Part shown: piece by piece, positions 13,220-23,600 of the stretch
Position numbering within the stretch: position 1 is the first letter of the stretch
Layout: every line of letters begins with the position of its first letter
Source: Glossina fuscipes
Taxonomy: Eukaryota > Arthropoda > Insecta > Diptera > Glossinidae
Assembly: GCF_014805625.2 (NCBI RefSeq)
Contig: NW_023998431.1
Span: 5,303,542-5,367,541, forward strand
Length of the DNA stretch: 64,000 nucleotides
Reading direction: 5' to 3'
Program-made: the position numbers and the translations under genes
The notes under the pieces: generated by a model
What the model was told of the DNA's origin: nothing
The model's database searches: none
Seen by the model: only the letters and a program-made list of their open reading frames with translations

Positions 13220-13763
13220 CTAAGGGGAAACATAAGTATTACTACGGGGCGTTGAATGATACCGTTTGTTAGAAAATGTTGTCCCACTCTGCTCGTTGTT
13301 ATTAGCAGACGTTACGCTGCTGTCGGTTAACATTGGCTGCAATCGATGGTTTTTTGTTTGTTCGAGACGAGTTATTTTTTCGAGATGAAATTCGAAAATT
13401 TCCACAGGGATACTTTCAATAATTTCTTCATTCATTTTATTTAGAAATAAACGACTTTTTGATATTGGAAAACTCGTCAAGGAAACTTGATTACTGGACA
13501 TTGCTCTTTTGATTATAATTTTATCCAATCGCAGTGACATAAACTTCTGAACAACGCTGAGTCATTTCCTTGACAGAAATTTGATCGATGATATTTTGAA
13601 TAATATTTTTCAGATTATTTTTCTTTAACAAATGTTGAATTTTGTGAAAAACAAAAACTTGCCTTAAAATTTTATTATAAATTGTTTTATAATATTGAGG
13701 AAAAGCATTTATCGTAAGTAGCAAATAATTATTGTCATTACTACACCGTCTCACTAATTGCAA
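13220..13763 (-). pseudogene. Unidentified coding-like stretch, two overlapping frames
   Basis: Two adjoining minus-strand open frames, 13763-13521 (about 80 codons) and 13540-13220 (106 codons from ATG at 13540), overlap by about 20 bases in different frames. The first is rich in Leu, Ile and Asn with a helical look (FHKIQHLLKKNN). The second is polar (EIFEFHLEKITRLEQ). Composition is more protein-like than the surrounding DNA. One frameshift, or an unseen intron, would join them. I recognise no family. It may be a decayed gene, part of a mobile element, or chance. Confidence 0.25.
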
Positions 13764-14224
13764 GGTCTTGCTAGTTGCAAGCCATCACACATTGGTCTAT
13801 CGATATCGGAATATGGATATATTCGAAGTGTTTTTGTCGGCACTAAAATCGATATAACAAATGTAGCGTTTCATATTTCGGTGATAAGTATAGGAAGCAA
13901 TATAAATTCGAATAAGATGATTATTATTTATAGAAAAAAAGAATGAAAGATGATTACGGAACACTAAATATAGTTAATTTTTTTTTTGTTTTCCTTTCTC
14001 TCTCAATTAATATATAAAATAAAATTTTCCATTCATCGTTTTCATTTTATGAATAGTTTTGCATCCTGGTGAATATAGTTATTATACACATTCGATTCTT
14101 CCTCCTTCTTATCTTGAACGGTAAGATTTAATTTTCAAAGTTATTACGGATTTTATTCATAGTAATGATTGCATTTTCTAACTAAAAAGCATATACACCA
14201 ATAAAAAAAATGCATTATTATTAT

Positions 14225-14247
14225 TAAAAAAAAAAAAAAAAAAAAAA
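14225..14247. repeat. A homopolymer
   Basis: An A run of over 20 bases. No SINE or LINE body is recognisable immediately before it. Confidence 0.85.
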
Positions 14248-15498
14248 TGATTGCATGCGATTATATGACTGCTTACTTATAATCAGAATCGTTTCGCAAA
14301 ATATATTCCCCATGTACGAACCTTGGATACCCAACACTGCATTTTTCATATATTCAGGAAAAATGAGTTAACGAACTGTGAACGAAGTGTTAGCTAATGC
14401 CAGATGAAGATGAAAATGTTATAAAATTTACGTGATAAAGTTCATCTTTAAAGAAATGTACCTTGTAAAAGGCTGTCTTATCAATGTCTGTCGAAACGTT
14501 CGGACATGAAATGGAAATATATTTAATGTTTTAAAGGTTTTTCAATTTATCTATTTATTTATTTATTTATTTTTTTTACGACTATAACTATTCCAACAAA
14601 ATACAAATCTCTCGCTGATTAAGAGTATGCAAGATCTTTCTGATATTTAATGTTAAGTGTTGCAAACGGGGCGCCTAAAGTGCTGTTCAGTGGTGGAGGC
14701 AAATATGTTTGTTTTGTTTTTTATTCCCCCACTTTCAGTTGATTTAATTCGAAAAACTGTATTCTGTATGTATGCATATGTATGTATGCTGTTAGCATCC
14801 TCCATCATCAATTGAGGTAAGTAATGCTTATTTGACTTTTATTAAAAAATTACCCCTTAAAGCAGTTAAATTACAAAATTGTTGCATTTAGATAACAAGC
14901 AACGAAATAATTGATTAGCAGATTATGTTGTAACTACTATAATCAATATTGTCTGACGAAACGCGATCACGTTGTTAAAGTTAAAAATTCAATGAGAAAA
15001 AAAATCATTCAAATATATAATACAATATATAATATCAATAAAAACAATAAATAATAATAATAATAATAATCACAGAAATATCTTTTTTTTAAATAACTTT
15101 TTGTATTTTGTTTATTGTTTTCATTCGCTTCCATCTTATACATTGTAAATTCGAATTCATTGTTTCCCGCGAAATGTAATAGGTTTGTCTGTAGGAATAT
15201 ACATTAATTCTTACTCTTCGTCAGTTAGGATTAAGCATTTATTAATTTGCAAAAGACACTACGTTGATTAAGGTACTCGTGGCAATTAATAAAGAATTTG
15301 TTGATTTCTCTTTGCCTCTTATTTACTCCATCTTGGTTTATTATGCTGGTTGATGTTATATATTCATGATTTTCGATAGAGTCATTTACAGTGTTCTTCG
15401 ACCACAATTGTTATAGAACCGTTTGACTTGAATAGTTTCCCCCGGGATTATATTCTTGTGCTGTGTACATGGCTTATCTCTTCCCCAGGAATACCTCA

Positions 15499-15768
15499 TC
15501 ATCTCCATGAATATTGTTCACCAAAGTAACGTAAAAGATTCCTTTTACGTTTAACTAGTCTCTCCGCATCTTCTCTCTCGAGGATTGCATGGTAACAAGA
15601 TTTTTCTAAGACGTTATTGAAGTTATTGTAATACTCTACAATGTCCTGACTTGCCCTAAGCTGCGTGTAATCTCCGCGAAAAAGTAAAGTACTTACCTTA
15701 ATGCTGTTTGGTTCGAAGTAATAGGTGCTTACATTTATTCTGATCATTTTTTCACTCGAAAACAGCAT
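15499..15768 (-). CDS. Unidentified 89-codon frame abutting a mariner end
   Basis: An open frame on the minus strand. The first 20 or so codons lie in sequence shared with the 3' end of another mariner copy near 26440-26490, so they are transposon end and not host. The remaining 60-70 codons (for example FRGDYTQLRASQDIVEYYNN, then AERLVKRKRNLLRYFG) are strikingly protein-like: charged, with a balanced composition and a single clean stop. I do not recognise the family. It could be an exon or exon relic, a retroelement gag-like fragment, or chance. An internal GTAAGT lies near the mariner junction. Confidence 0.25.
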   Translation of the reverse strand: MLFSSEKMIRINVSTYYFEPNSIKVSTLLFRGDYTQLRASQDIVEYYNNFNNVLEKSCYHAILEREDAERLVKRKRNLLRYFGEQYSWR

Positions 15769-16195
15769 TTAATGAGAAAAGTTGGTACAACATATGTCCG
15801 TTAATCAATATATTTTCTATCATTTCGTACAACTTTTCCCCATCTTCCTGTCAACATGGCGAAACCGTCTCGAAAGAACGATATTCATTTGGCAGCAATC
15901 CAATCATCGATCCATTTTCACACTTCTTCAGCATTTCGAAACCCCGTGCCAGTCAAGCTATGATGGATCGATCTGAACAAGTGGTAATCAGAAGGCGCTA
16001 TGTCTTTTGGATATGATGGGTGCGGCAGAGCTTCCCACTCGAACGGCAACAGTGTACACTTGACAACATGACAACTCTTGTAACGTGTGGCCGAGCGATG
16101 TCATGCAAGACGATGAATTCGCATCTATTAGCCACTATTCCTGATCATTTTTCGCAACAATACATGGTTCAATTTGTTGTCAGCAGACAGCTGCG
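15705..16195 (-). pseudogene. mariner transposase pseudogene, 3' half
   Basis: Minus-strand translation across frameshifts and stops gives the C-terminal half of a mariner transposase: a PHP-Y block, then IAPSDYHLFRSIHHSLTG with the third catalytic Asp of the D,D34D triad (codon at 15987-15989), then KWIDDWIAAK and a FFRDGF-like end. The N-terminal half is missing beyond about 16195. The 3' non-coding end matches the copy at 26260-26490 in inverted orientation. It is dead because of several stops and frameshifts. Confidence 0.8.
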
Positions 16196-16387
16196 GTAAC
16201 GGCTTCATTCCAGATATTTTATTTTATGTAGAGAAAGGTCAAAATCATTAAATTTAGCCATTGTGTAGGTTGATACTTTGTATTTTACCAATAGATGGAA
16301 CAAATGATAAACATATAATATTTTCATTGTAATAATTATATGCATCACTGTAAAATGATGGCACGCTCGTTTTGTTTTTTCCCATAA

Positions 16388-17050
16388 TGCACATAACACC
16401 CAAGAGGAAGCTTCAGAGACCCTCTAAAGAGTATATATTTTTTAATGGTTGATTTAACCATGTCTGTTCGTCTATGTGGTGTTTGTTGTCGGCACTCTCC
16501 TGGACGCAAAAATTAAAATATCGACTTCAAATTTGGTGGAAACATTGAAAATGGGTCAAATTAGTCAGCGCAGAAGCCCGCAGTGGAGCACAAACTGCAC
16601 GCAACTCCGTTTTTCTTAACAAAAATTTGTGGATATATGCCGGCCACTCAAAAATTGTACAATTTAGAAGTCTGACATTTTCCACATTTACTTTACGAAA
16701 TTGAAAATATCTGCCACGCCCACAGAAAAATATAAGTGATTAAATTTTTTTTCCACTTTTTTGAGGTGTTCTGCTTATTTTTTATAAAGCAAAGTAGTGT
16801 CAGGCAAAAGACTAAGGCAAAAGACTATTTTGTACACTCCTTAAATGAAGATATATTATCCGCCTAAAAGTGTGTTAATTATCAAATGGATATGGTACAC
16901 ATCGCGCTTACTTTTTTCTTAATAATACTATCGATATAGGTATCAAATAAAAGAACTTGAAGAGTAGAATGCGAAAAACATTTTGCTGGGCAGGCGAGAT
17001 TCGCCCCCCCCCCCCCCCGCCGAATATATTTTTCTTACTTGGTTATTATT
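16388..17050 (+). repeat. Dispersed repeat, family B
   Basis: It starts with CACCCAAGAGGAAGCTTCAG and AGACCCTCTAAAG. It contains GACTTCAAATTTGGTGGAAA, AAAATGGGTCAAAT and AAGAACTTGAAGAGTAGAAT. It ends with CCGAATATATTTTTCTTACTTGG. A C run of about 14 bases at 17005-17018 interrupts the terminal part. Confidence 0.7.
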
Positions 17051-17499
17051 GTATTTGTTTATGAGGTCTAAGAGGTTAGACATTGATGCAAATATTCACA
17101 GGTCGGAAGTATCAAACAGGGTCAGGCTAATATATAATGTACTATTTTTTTCACTGCAAAAAAAAGAAAAAACGTTTACACAGAGAGAAAATAACGCCTT
17201 TACAATATGACAATGTCATGTGTAACCGTCTGTTACGGCAAAAACAGACAGCAAATCCTTAAATTCATCAGAGATCCCAAAAATGAATCGACGGTTTTAT
17301 TAGACAACAAGTAAGCACGCTATAGTCGGGAAAGACGTACAATTAGATGCCCTACACCATTTCGTTTACTACACTGAATTTACTTCCTGAAACTTTTATA
17401 ATTTTTCATTTTCTGTCGTAAAAAACGGTAAATTAGACTCTCGCCCCACATGTGGTTCGAGGTCTATACCATTGCTTTTTTTGTTAAATTTTTACCATG

Positions 17500-18270
17500 C
17501 CATAAAATATTAATTTTAAGCCTTTTTCTAAAGAGCTTTTTGTGGGGTCCAAGACCCATTCGGTTCAAATTTGGTTCATTTGATTTTTATGTCAAATTAC
17601 TATCATGAACAAATTTTAATCGAAAAACATTAACAACAATTAAGCTTTTTTGACGTGTAAGGGTCTATATTTCCTGAGAATCTTTTATATGCGACATTAT
17701 TCAGAAAATAGACCTACCTGGTCCAAATTCGGTAAGATTGATTTCTTCCCCAATTTACTACTATGAACCAATTTTTATCATGAAATATTAAAAATTACAC
17801 TTTCTTACCATAAAACATTCAGTTTTCGTAGAAACGGTTATAAGAGAAGGGGTTCAAAAAATTACCCCATGTTTCATATCAATTGAGAATGTCGAAATAT
17901 TATCGTTGAGCGACTCTTGTCGAAAAATTCTGAAAATTTCACTTGTTTTCCGTATTATGACTTTGAAAAATAAGGAATTGTACGGGGAGTGGTCAAAGAA
18001 GTAGATCGATCCGAACCATTTTCAAAAGCGTTTAACCTTGGATCAAAGCAAGTCAGTATATTAAATCTCATCAAAATATCTTAGAAATTACGACCTGGAG
18101 GTGTACGTGGATAGACATCGGACGCGTAAACGGACAGACAAGCTTAGATTAATTCAGGAAAGGATTCTGAATAGATCGATATAATAGAAGGCGTTACGCC
18201 CTTCTGCATGTTCCATAAGTTCGCACAAACTTACTATAACCTGTACCACAAATGGTGTAGGGTATAAAAA
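17500..18270 (+). repeat. Dispersed repeat, family A
   Basis: Collinear with 10990-11740 over most of its length. It ends in CTGTACCACAAATGGTGTAG and GGTATAAAAA, a terminus also seen near 27930 and 44810. Non-coding. Confidence 0.75.
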
Positions 18271-18734
18271 GGTAAAAGCTATTTTGTGTTCAATTCATAG
18301 CTCACAATTTCTGAGATATATTGATGAAGCTTCTTACATTAATGTGATATTTGACTCAAGAACCCACCTTTCCAAAGGTCATCATATGAATAACTACATC
18401 AAATGAACTGATGTGCGTGTATTTAATGGACCGTGGACCACTATAGTGTTTTTATTTGTTATTTTATCTTAAAATCGTAGTGGTAAATTCCGTATATGTT
18501 ATAAAGTCTCTAGTGAGCTCAAAATGAATGAATATAAAATTACGAGATCCGCCTTTCGGTAAGTGCTGTGAAAATAACAGTATAATTTCGAAAAGTTAAT
18601 TTTAAAAGGGACCTTGAAATTGAAAGGACTGACAGTTTATTAGGTGATATTTTATTCTGTTAAAATTAATAAAATAAGTCATTCGTATAGAACTCTTGGC
18701 AATCTTTTTTGTTTTCAATTAAATAATTCAGGTT

Positions 18735-19465
18735 AGAAAAAAAACAAGTAAGGAAGTTACATTCGGCAGTGGCCGAATCTCGCATACCCACCACATAAGC
18801 GCTGGACAACTTAAGATTTTTATGTCCAAGAAATCGGTTTTTTTTAAACGCCGCAAGACTTTATGTGTTAAACGTCCACCATATTTAAATTATAACTATT
18901 AACGCCTTCCACTCTCGAATTACTTCCATTGGATACCTAAGTCGAAGGTGCTATTAAGAAAACAGTTATCGACTAAATTGTGACGGCTACCACAATTAAT
19001 GTAGAATTAACACACTTGGCTTGTCGCGTTCTACTTTCCAAGTCCTTTTGTGTGATACCCAAGTCAATGATATTGTAACGAAAAATTAGTTCATTACGCC
19101 GTGACGTCCAAGCACTTTTATTTGATACCTATATCGCTGTTATTATTTAGGAAAAGGTTTGTGCCCCTCTGCGGGCTTCTCCTCTGACCAATTTGGCCGA
19201 TGTTTAACACCAACCTGCGCGCAAAAACTTGGCCCATTTTCAATGTTTCCACCAAATTATCGTATTTGCGACTAGGAGATTGCCAACAACAAACACCACA
19301 CAGACGAACGGTAATGGCCTAATCAATTCAGAATTTTACTCTGATCAAAAATGTATACACAGTATAGGGTTTCGGAAGTTTTTTTTTTGGGACGTTACAT
19401 GCATTATGAAATAAAACAAAGTGAATACATCCCCCCATGCCTAGCGTGGTGGGTATAAAAAAAAG
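18735..19465 (-). repeat. Dispersed repeat, family B, inverted
   Basis: On the plus strand it begins ACAAGTAAGGAAGTTACATT and CGGCAGTGGCCGAATCT, the reverse complement of the family-B end. It then runs through AGTCCTTTT...TTTCAATGTTTCCACCAAATT in reverse order of the other copies, and ends in AGTGAATACAT. Confidence 0.65.
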
Positions 19466-20320
19466 GAAAGGAAGCAAGCTTTAACAGTACAGCTTGCTCG
19501 TGGCTTGCGTTTAAAATTTTAAATTTTTTTGTAAATATTGTAAAAATTTGCGTGAACAAGTTCGTGTAGATAATTGATGTAAATTTAAAAATTTCTAGCG
19601 ACCAATTATCCTTTCAAGTTTTACATTTTGATTGAGAGACATTGACCATGAAATGTAAAAATTTCTATAAATTATAAATGCACGTGCAACAGATAGTATT
19701 TATCAATGCACGAAAACGATTTTAGGTGAAGAGAGTCGCCCGCGTATGTACCTATAATAGTGTCGTCCTATTAGTGAATGTAACTTTTCTCTGTTTACTC
19801 AAAATTTTTTTTGTTTTTTGTTTAGGGAAAATTAAGCTTTTATTTTATGCTTAATATAAAGTAATTAAGTATGGGGGAGAATGGCATATTTCATTTGATT
19901 ATGTGTGAGTGTGTATTTGTGGATTACGTGTGTGCATGTATGATCTTATTTTGCTACAGGTGGTGGCCAAAATCATTGCATTACATTACTGTGCATTATG
20001 ATTGAGAATGATTGAGCAAATTGTTCTCTCACTTACTCTTACTTTATTGCTGTTTTATTCATTTTTTTTTTTTTTTTTCATTTCTAATTTGAGTTGATTA
20101 AAATGAAAGCGAAAAACGAATAACAAAAAAAAAAGAAAACAAATCTCGCAAATTTACAAATTAGATGTCACTAATACGTTTGATTGAATCAACTCATAGA
20201 ATAAATGCTTTTGTTTTTATTTTGTTTTTGTTTTTTTATTTATTTATTTTTTCATTTTCATTTTCATTTGTATTATGGTAAAGTAACGAGCAAGAGGTAC
20301 AAAATAGTAAAAATATCGCA

Positions 20321-20328
20321 TATATATA

Positions 20329-20365
<37 letters not shown>
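20321..20365. repeat. (AT)n microsatellite upstream of Gs2
   Basis: A nearly perfect TA run of about 45 bases, roughly 270-310 bases before the Gs2 start codon. Confidence 0.9.
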
Positions 20366-20368
<3 letters not shown>

Positions 20369-20446
20369 GATTGACTATTGTGTTCCAGCTTAGTTGTGCT
20401 CCAATGATAGTAACGAATATAACGAATTGAGTTCTTATTACATGCA

Positions 20447-20454
20447 TATATAAG
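20447..20454 (+). promoter_or_regulatory. Candidate TATA box of Gs2
   Basis: TATATAAG lies 184 bases before the Gs2 ATG at 20638, followed by a plausible 5' leader that includes an 18-base A run at about 20582-20599. No strong initiator match is seen 25-35 bases downstream. AT repeats just upstream make chance TATA motifs likely. Confidence 0.3.
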
Positions 20455-20637
20455 GGAACGAGCGGTTAGATTTTAAATAAAATATATATTTGAAATTTTT
20501 CCATTAAAAATTCCATTCCAAATAAATTTGTGTTAAAGTGACAAAGTATTTGAAACGCTAGTGAAAAATAGAATTTTGAAACAAAAAAAAAAAAAAAAAA
20601 CAACCCAACAAGTGATTAATAATAATAAGATTTCAAG

Positions 20638-23600
20638 ATGTCGGTTCGAATTTTGGAAGATTCACCTAACGCCCATATTAATAAAACAATTTTAGATCGA
20701 TATTTAAATTTGCCTTTAGATGATGATATTGTTCAGGCCACCTATGTGTGGATTGATGGCACTGGTGAGGATGTTCGTTGCAAAGATCGTACTTTGGATT
20801 TTATACCCACAAAGCCAAGCGGTAATGTATTGCATTTTTCCTCCTTAAAAATAATTTTTTTTTTTGTAGCTATAAAATTAAAAAAAAAATTTTTTTCTAA
20901 CAATGGCCCAAAAACTACATTGAAGATTGAGTTATGTAGTAATGGTTAATATTAATAAACAAATGAACCTTTTATTCAAAGCCATAACGAGAATTTTTTT
21001 ATTCAAATTTTTCCCACTAAATATTGAAAACTAACAGTTTACGATTTATTGTCTGTAACTTCTAATTTTTACGAAAAGCGTAAATTTTGAAATTTAATTT
21101 AAGGAAAAAAAAAAAAATGCAAAGGAAAAAAATTTATGTAACTGACTGATAAACACTTTGAAGAGTGTAAATAAAAATCTCTCTTTTCCTTTCTTCTCTT
21201 ACCTAAGTGCAGCGTGCAGGGGACAAGAATTGGCCGCTTGCCCATCTTTTTCAAACCTCATGTTCCAATGCATACATATACATATAGAATACATATGCCA
21301 GGCAATGCATGTTTAGTTGAATTGTTTACGGAAATTTACTTTAACATAAAATTGTTTTGTGTGTTCTTCTTTTATCAAAGCAAATGTCCTTGTAACAGCT
21401 CAGACAAAGACCAAAGAAAAAGTCTATCGCAAGCAATACTTAGTCATAAATGTGAACGAGCTTACATGTCAATAATTATTTATAATATAAATTAAACATT
21501 CTAAAAAGGTTTTAGCTTTCAAGTGACCACACTCACACACACACATACGAAAAGACAAAGAGTGTTTCGTTGCACTTGATACTTACTTGATTGCGTCTTG
21601 TCTTTAAAGATATTTTTATTCAGCAACCTTTTGCCAAACTTTCGCCTAAGCAGAAATGAAAACTGCATTATTATTATATTATTGGGTATCTCAAGGCAAT
21701 CTTAATACTCTTACATGCTGTTTACTTAATTTGTTGTTGATTTGTAGGGCAGTGCGGTTAAGTAAAATGTTGTTAAGGCAACAATATATCTTGTACAATG
21801 TTTTTTAACTCACTTAAAACTAACATGAGTTAGATTGTAATTGTGTAATTTTTATATCCTACATGTATTATAACTAACAATCACAATCCACTTTGACCTT
21901 GATGAGAGAGTATCAGAACTTAGTAAGTTAAACTGCGTTTTTTTTTTTTTGCCCATTACCGAAAGACGAAAAATGGAAAAAAAGCGTCCATGCCTACTCA
22001 ATTTTATAGTATGTCATAATTTAATTTTTATTCAAAACTTTTATACCGCTCTTAAGCATGTTTGTCCGTTCATCTGTCCATCCGTCCGTCTACGCAGCCG
22101 TGTAGTATCTGTGGTAAACATTCGCGCGTTCGCAAAAGTGATGATATCGTCCATAAGCTTGCAAGAGAATTTAAATAGTACCCAAACTTTAAAACAAAAC
22201 TCCTACAACACGCTCACACAGCCGTGTAACAAAAAGTGCGAACATTTTCGCCTGTTACTTATAAAGTACAATACATACACACTATAAAAATTTTCACTTT
22301 TATTCTGAAAATAGAAAAAATCAACCGCGCTCACCCAGTATTGTAGGGTATGAAAATTTAATATTTTTCCATTTTTTTCAGGATCGTGGTGATCTTCGTC
22401 TTCTTACTTGTTTACATATTATAATGATTACACCCGTCACCGAAGGATGTGGGATATATTCATTTTGTGAAAACGTTTGTAACGGCCAGCAAGGAGTGCT
22501 AGACACCCCATAAAGTATATATACATAAATCGATTTATGCATGTCCGTCTGTCTACCTATGCAATGTTTGTTGTAAACATTCTCCTGGCCGCCAAAATGA
22601 AGCTATCGACTTCAAATTTGACAACATTGATATTGCAGGTTCTCGCACGCAGGTTGGCATTGAAAATGAGTCAAATCGATCGAAGGACATGGTTACAGCA
22701 CTACGTTCAAGAGGAATAAAGAATTGTTTTTCTAATCATTGCTCATAAACCACAGCAGATAAATGCCCAAAAATTTGAGCGTACTTTCTGTGGGTGATGC
22801 TCTAGTGGCTGCACAAAAATGGAAAAATTGACCACGCCTATCAAGTATTATAGTGTATCAAAGTTGAATTTTTTTTTTTGAATACATTTACAATGCGCAG
22901 AGATAAACTTCAAAAAGCCCATAAAGCATATAAATTATTTGGCCAGTATCGCCTATAAATTGCAAAAGAGTTTGGAAGTGACTTAAACTTTGCCAAAGAC
23001 ACGCCTACAACGCTCACACGCCAACGCGGCAAAAACTTTAATTTTGATAATGTAAAAAATCACCCGCGCCTACTCCATATTACAGAGCATGGACATTTAG
23101 TTCGTTTACTTCGTTTGTCCTTTTTAGGATAAGCATGATGGGTCCTAACCGAACATAATTTTCTTACTTGTTTGTTTTCTTTTCCTTTTTCTTTTTAAGC
23201 ACAAATACCTCAGAGGTAGAAGACCTCTCAACCTATTTATTAAATTTTTACGAGCTCGTGTTATTCAACATATCCTTCAATTTTAAATTAATAATAAAAA
23301 AAAAACTCGAATTTTAATCATGCTCGTGGATATTGAAGAAATTGATAGTGATTCTGCGACTTCTATTGAATCGTCTGAACTTATTTCAAAAGCTAGCAGC
23401 TCGACAACAGAGTACGCCAAGGTTTCTTCATTTCCTATTGCTCTAATAACTTCCTTAAGGGAAAATGTGACCTTCAAAATGTTTTCTACAAATTTTCTTT
23501 TATCATTTTAAATTATGCTAAATATTCTTAGCGATATCCGAAACGTCTTACGCTAGATAGGTCAAATCTCTTACCTGATTGAAAAATTTACTTCTTCAGC

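Larger units (their letters stand above)
10078..20446. other. LPCAT-Gs2 intergenic region, repeat-rich
   Basis: About 10 kb without a recognised host gene. It holds family-A repeats (about 10990-11740 and 17500-18270), a family-C repeat (11912-12225), a SINE (12665-12844), a mariner end (15705-16195), family-B repeats in both orientations (16388-17050 and 18735-19465) and simple repeats. Unassigned parts (about 12860-13200, 13950-15480, 19470-20440) show nothing beyond AT-rich sequence. Confidence 0.6.

Noticed and set aside
20205..20447. Open frames with Tyr-Ile repeats on both strands
   Set aside because: They are translations of the (AT)n microsatellite and AT-rich flanks.
23283..23511. 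Overlapping open frames on both strands in Gs2 intron 1 with Ser/Glu-rich translations
   Set aside because: No splice-site support in phase with Gs2, no recognised family, and the region sits among dispersed repeats.
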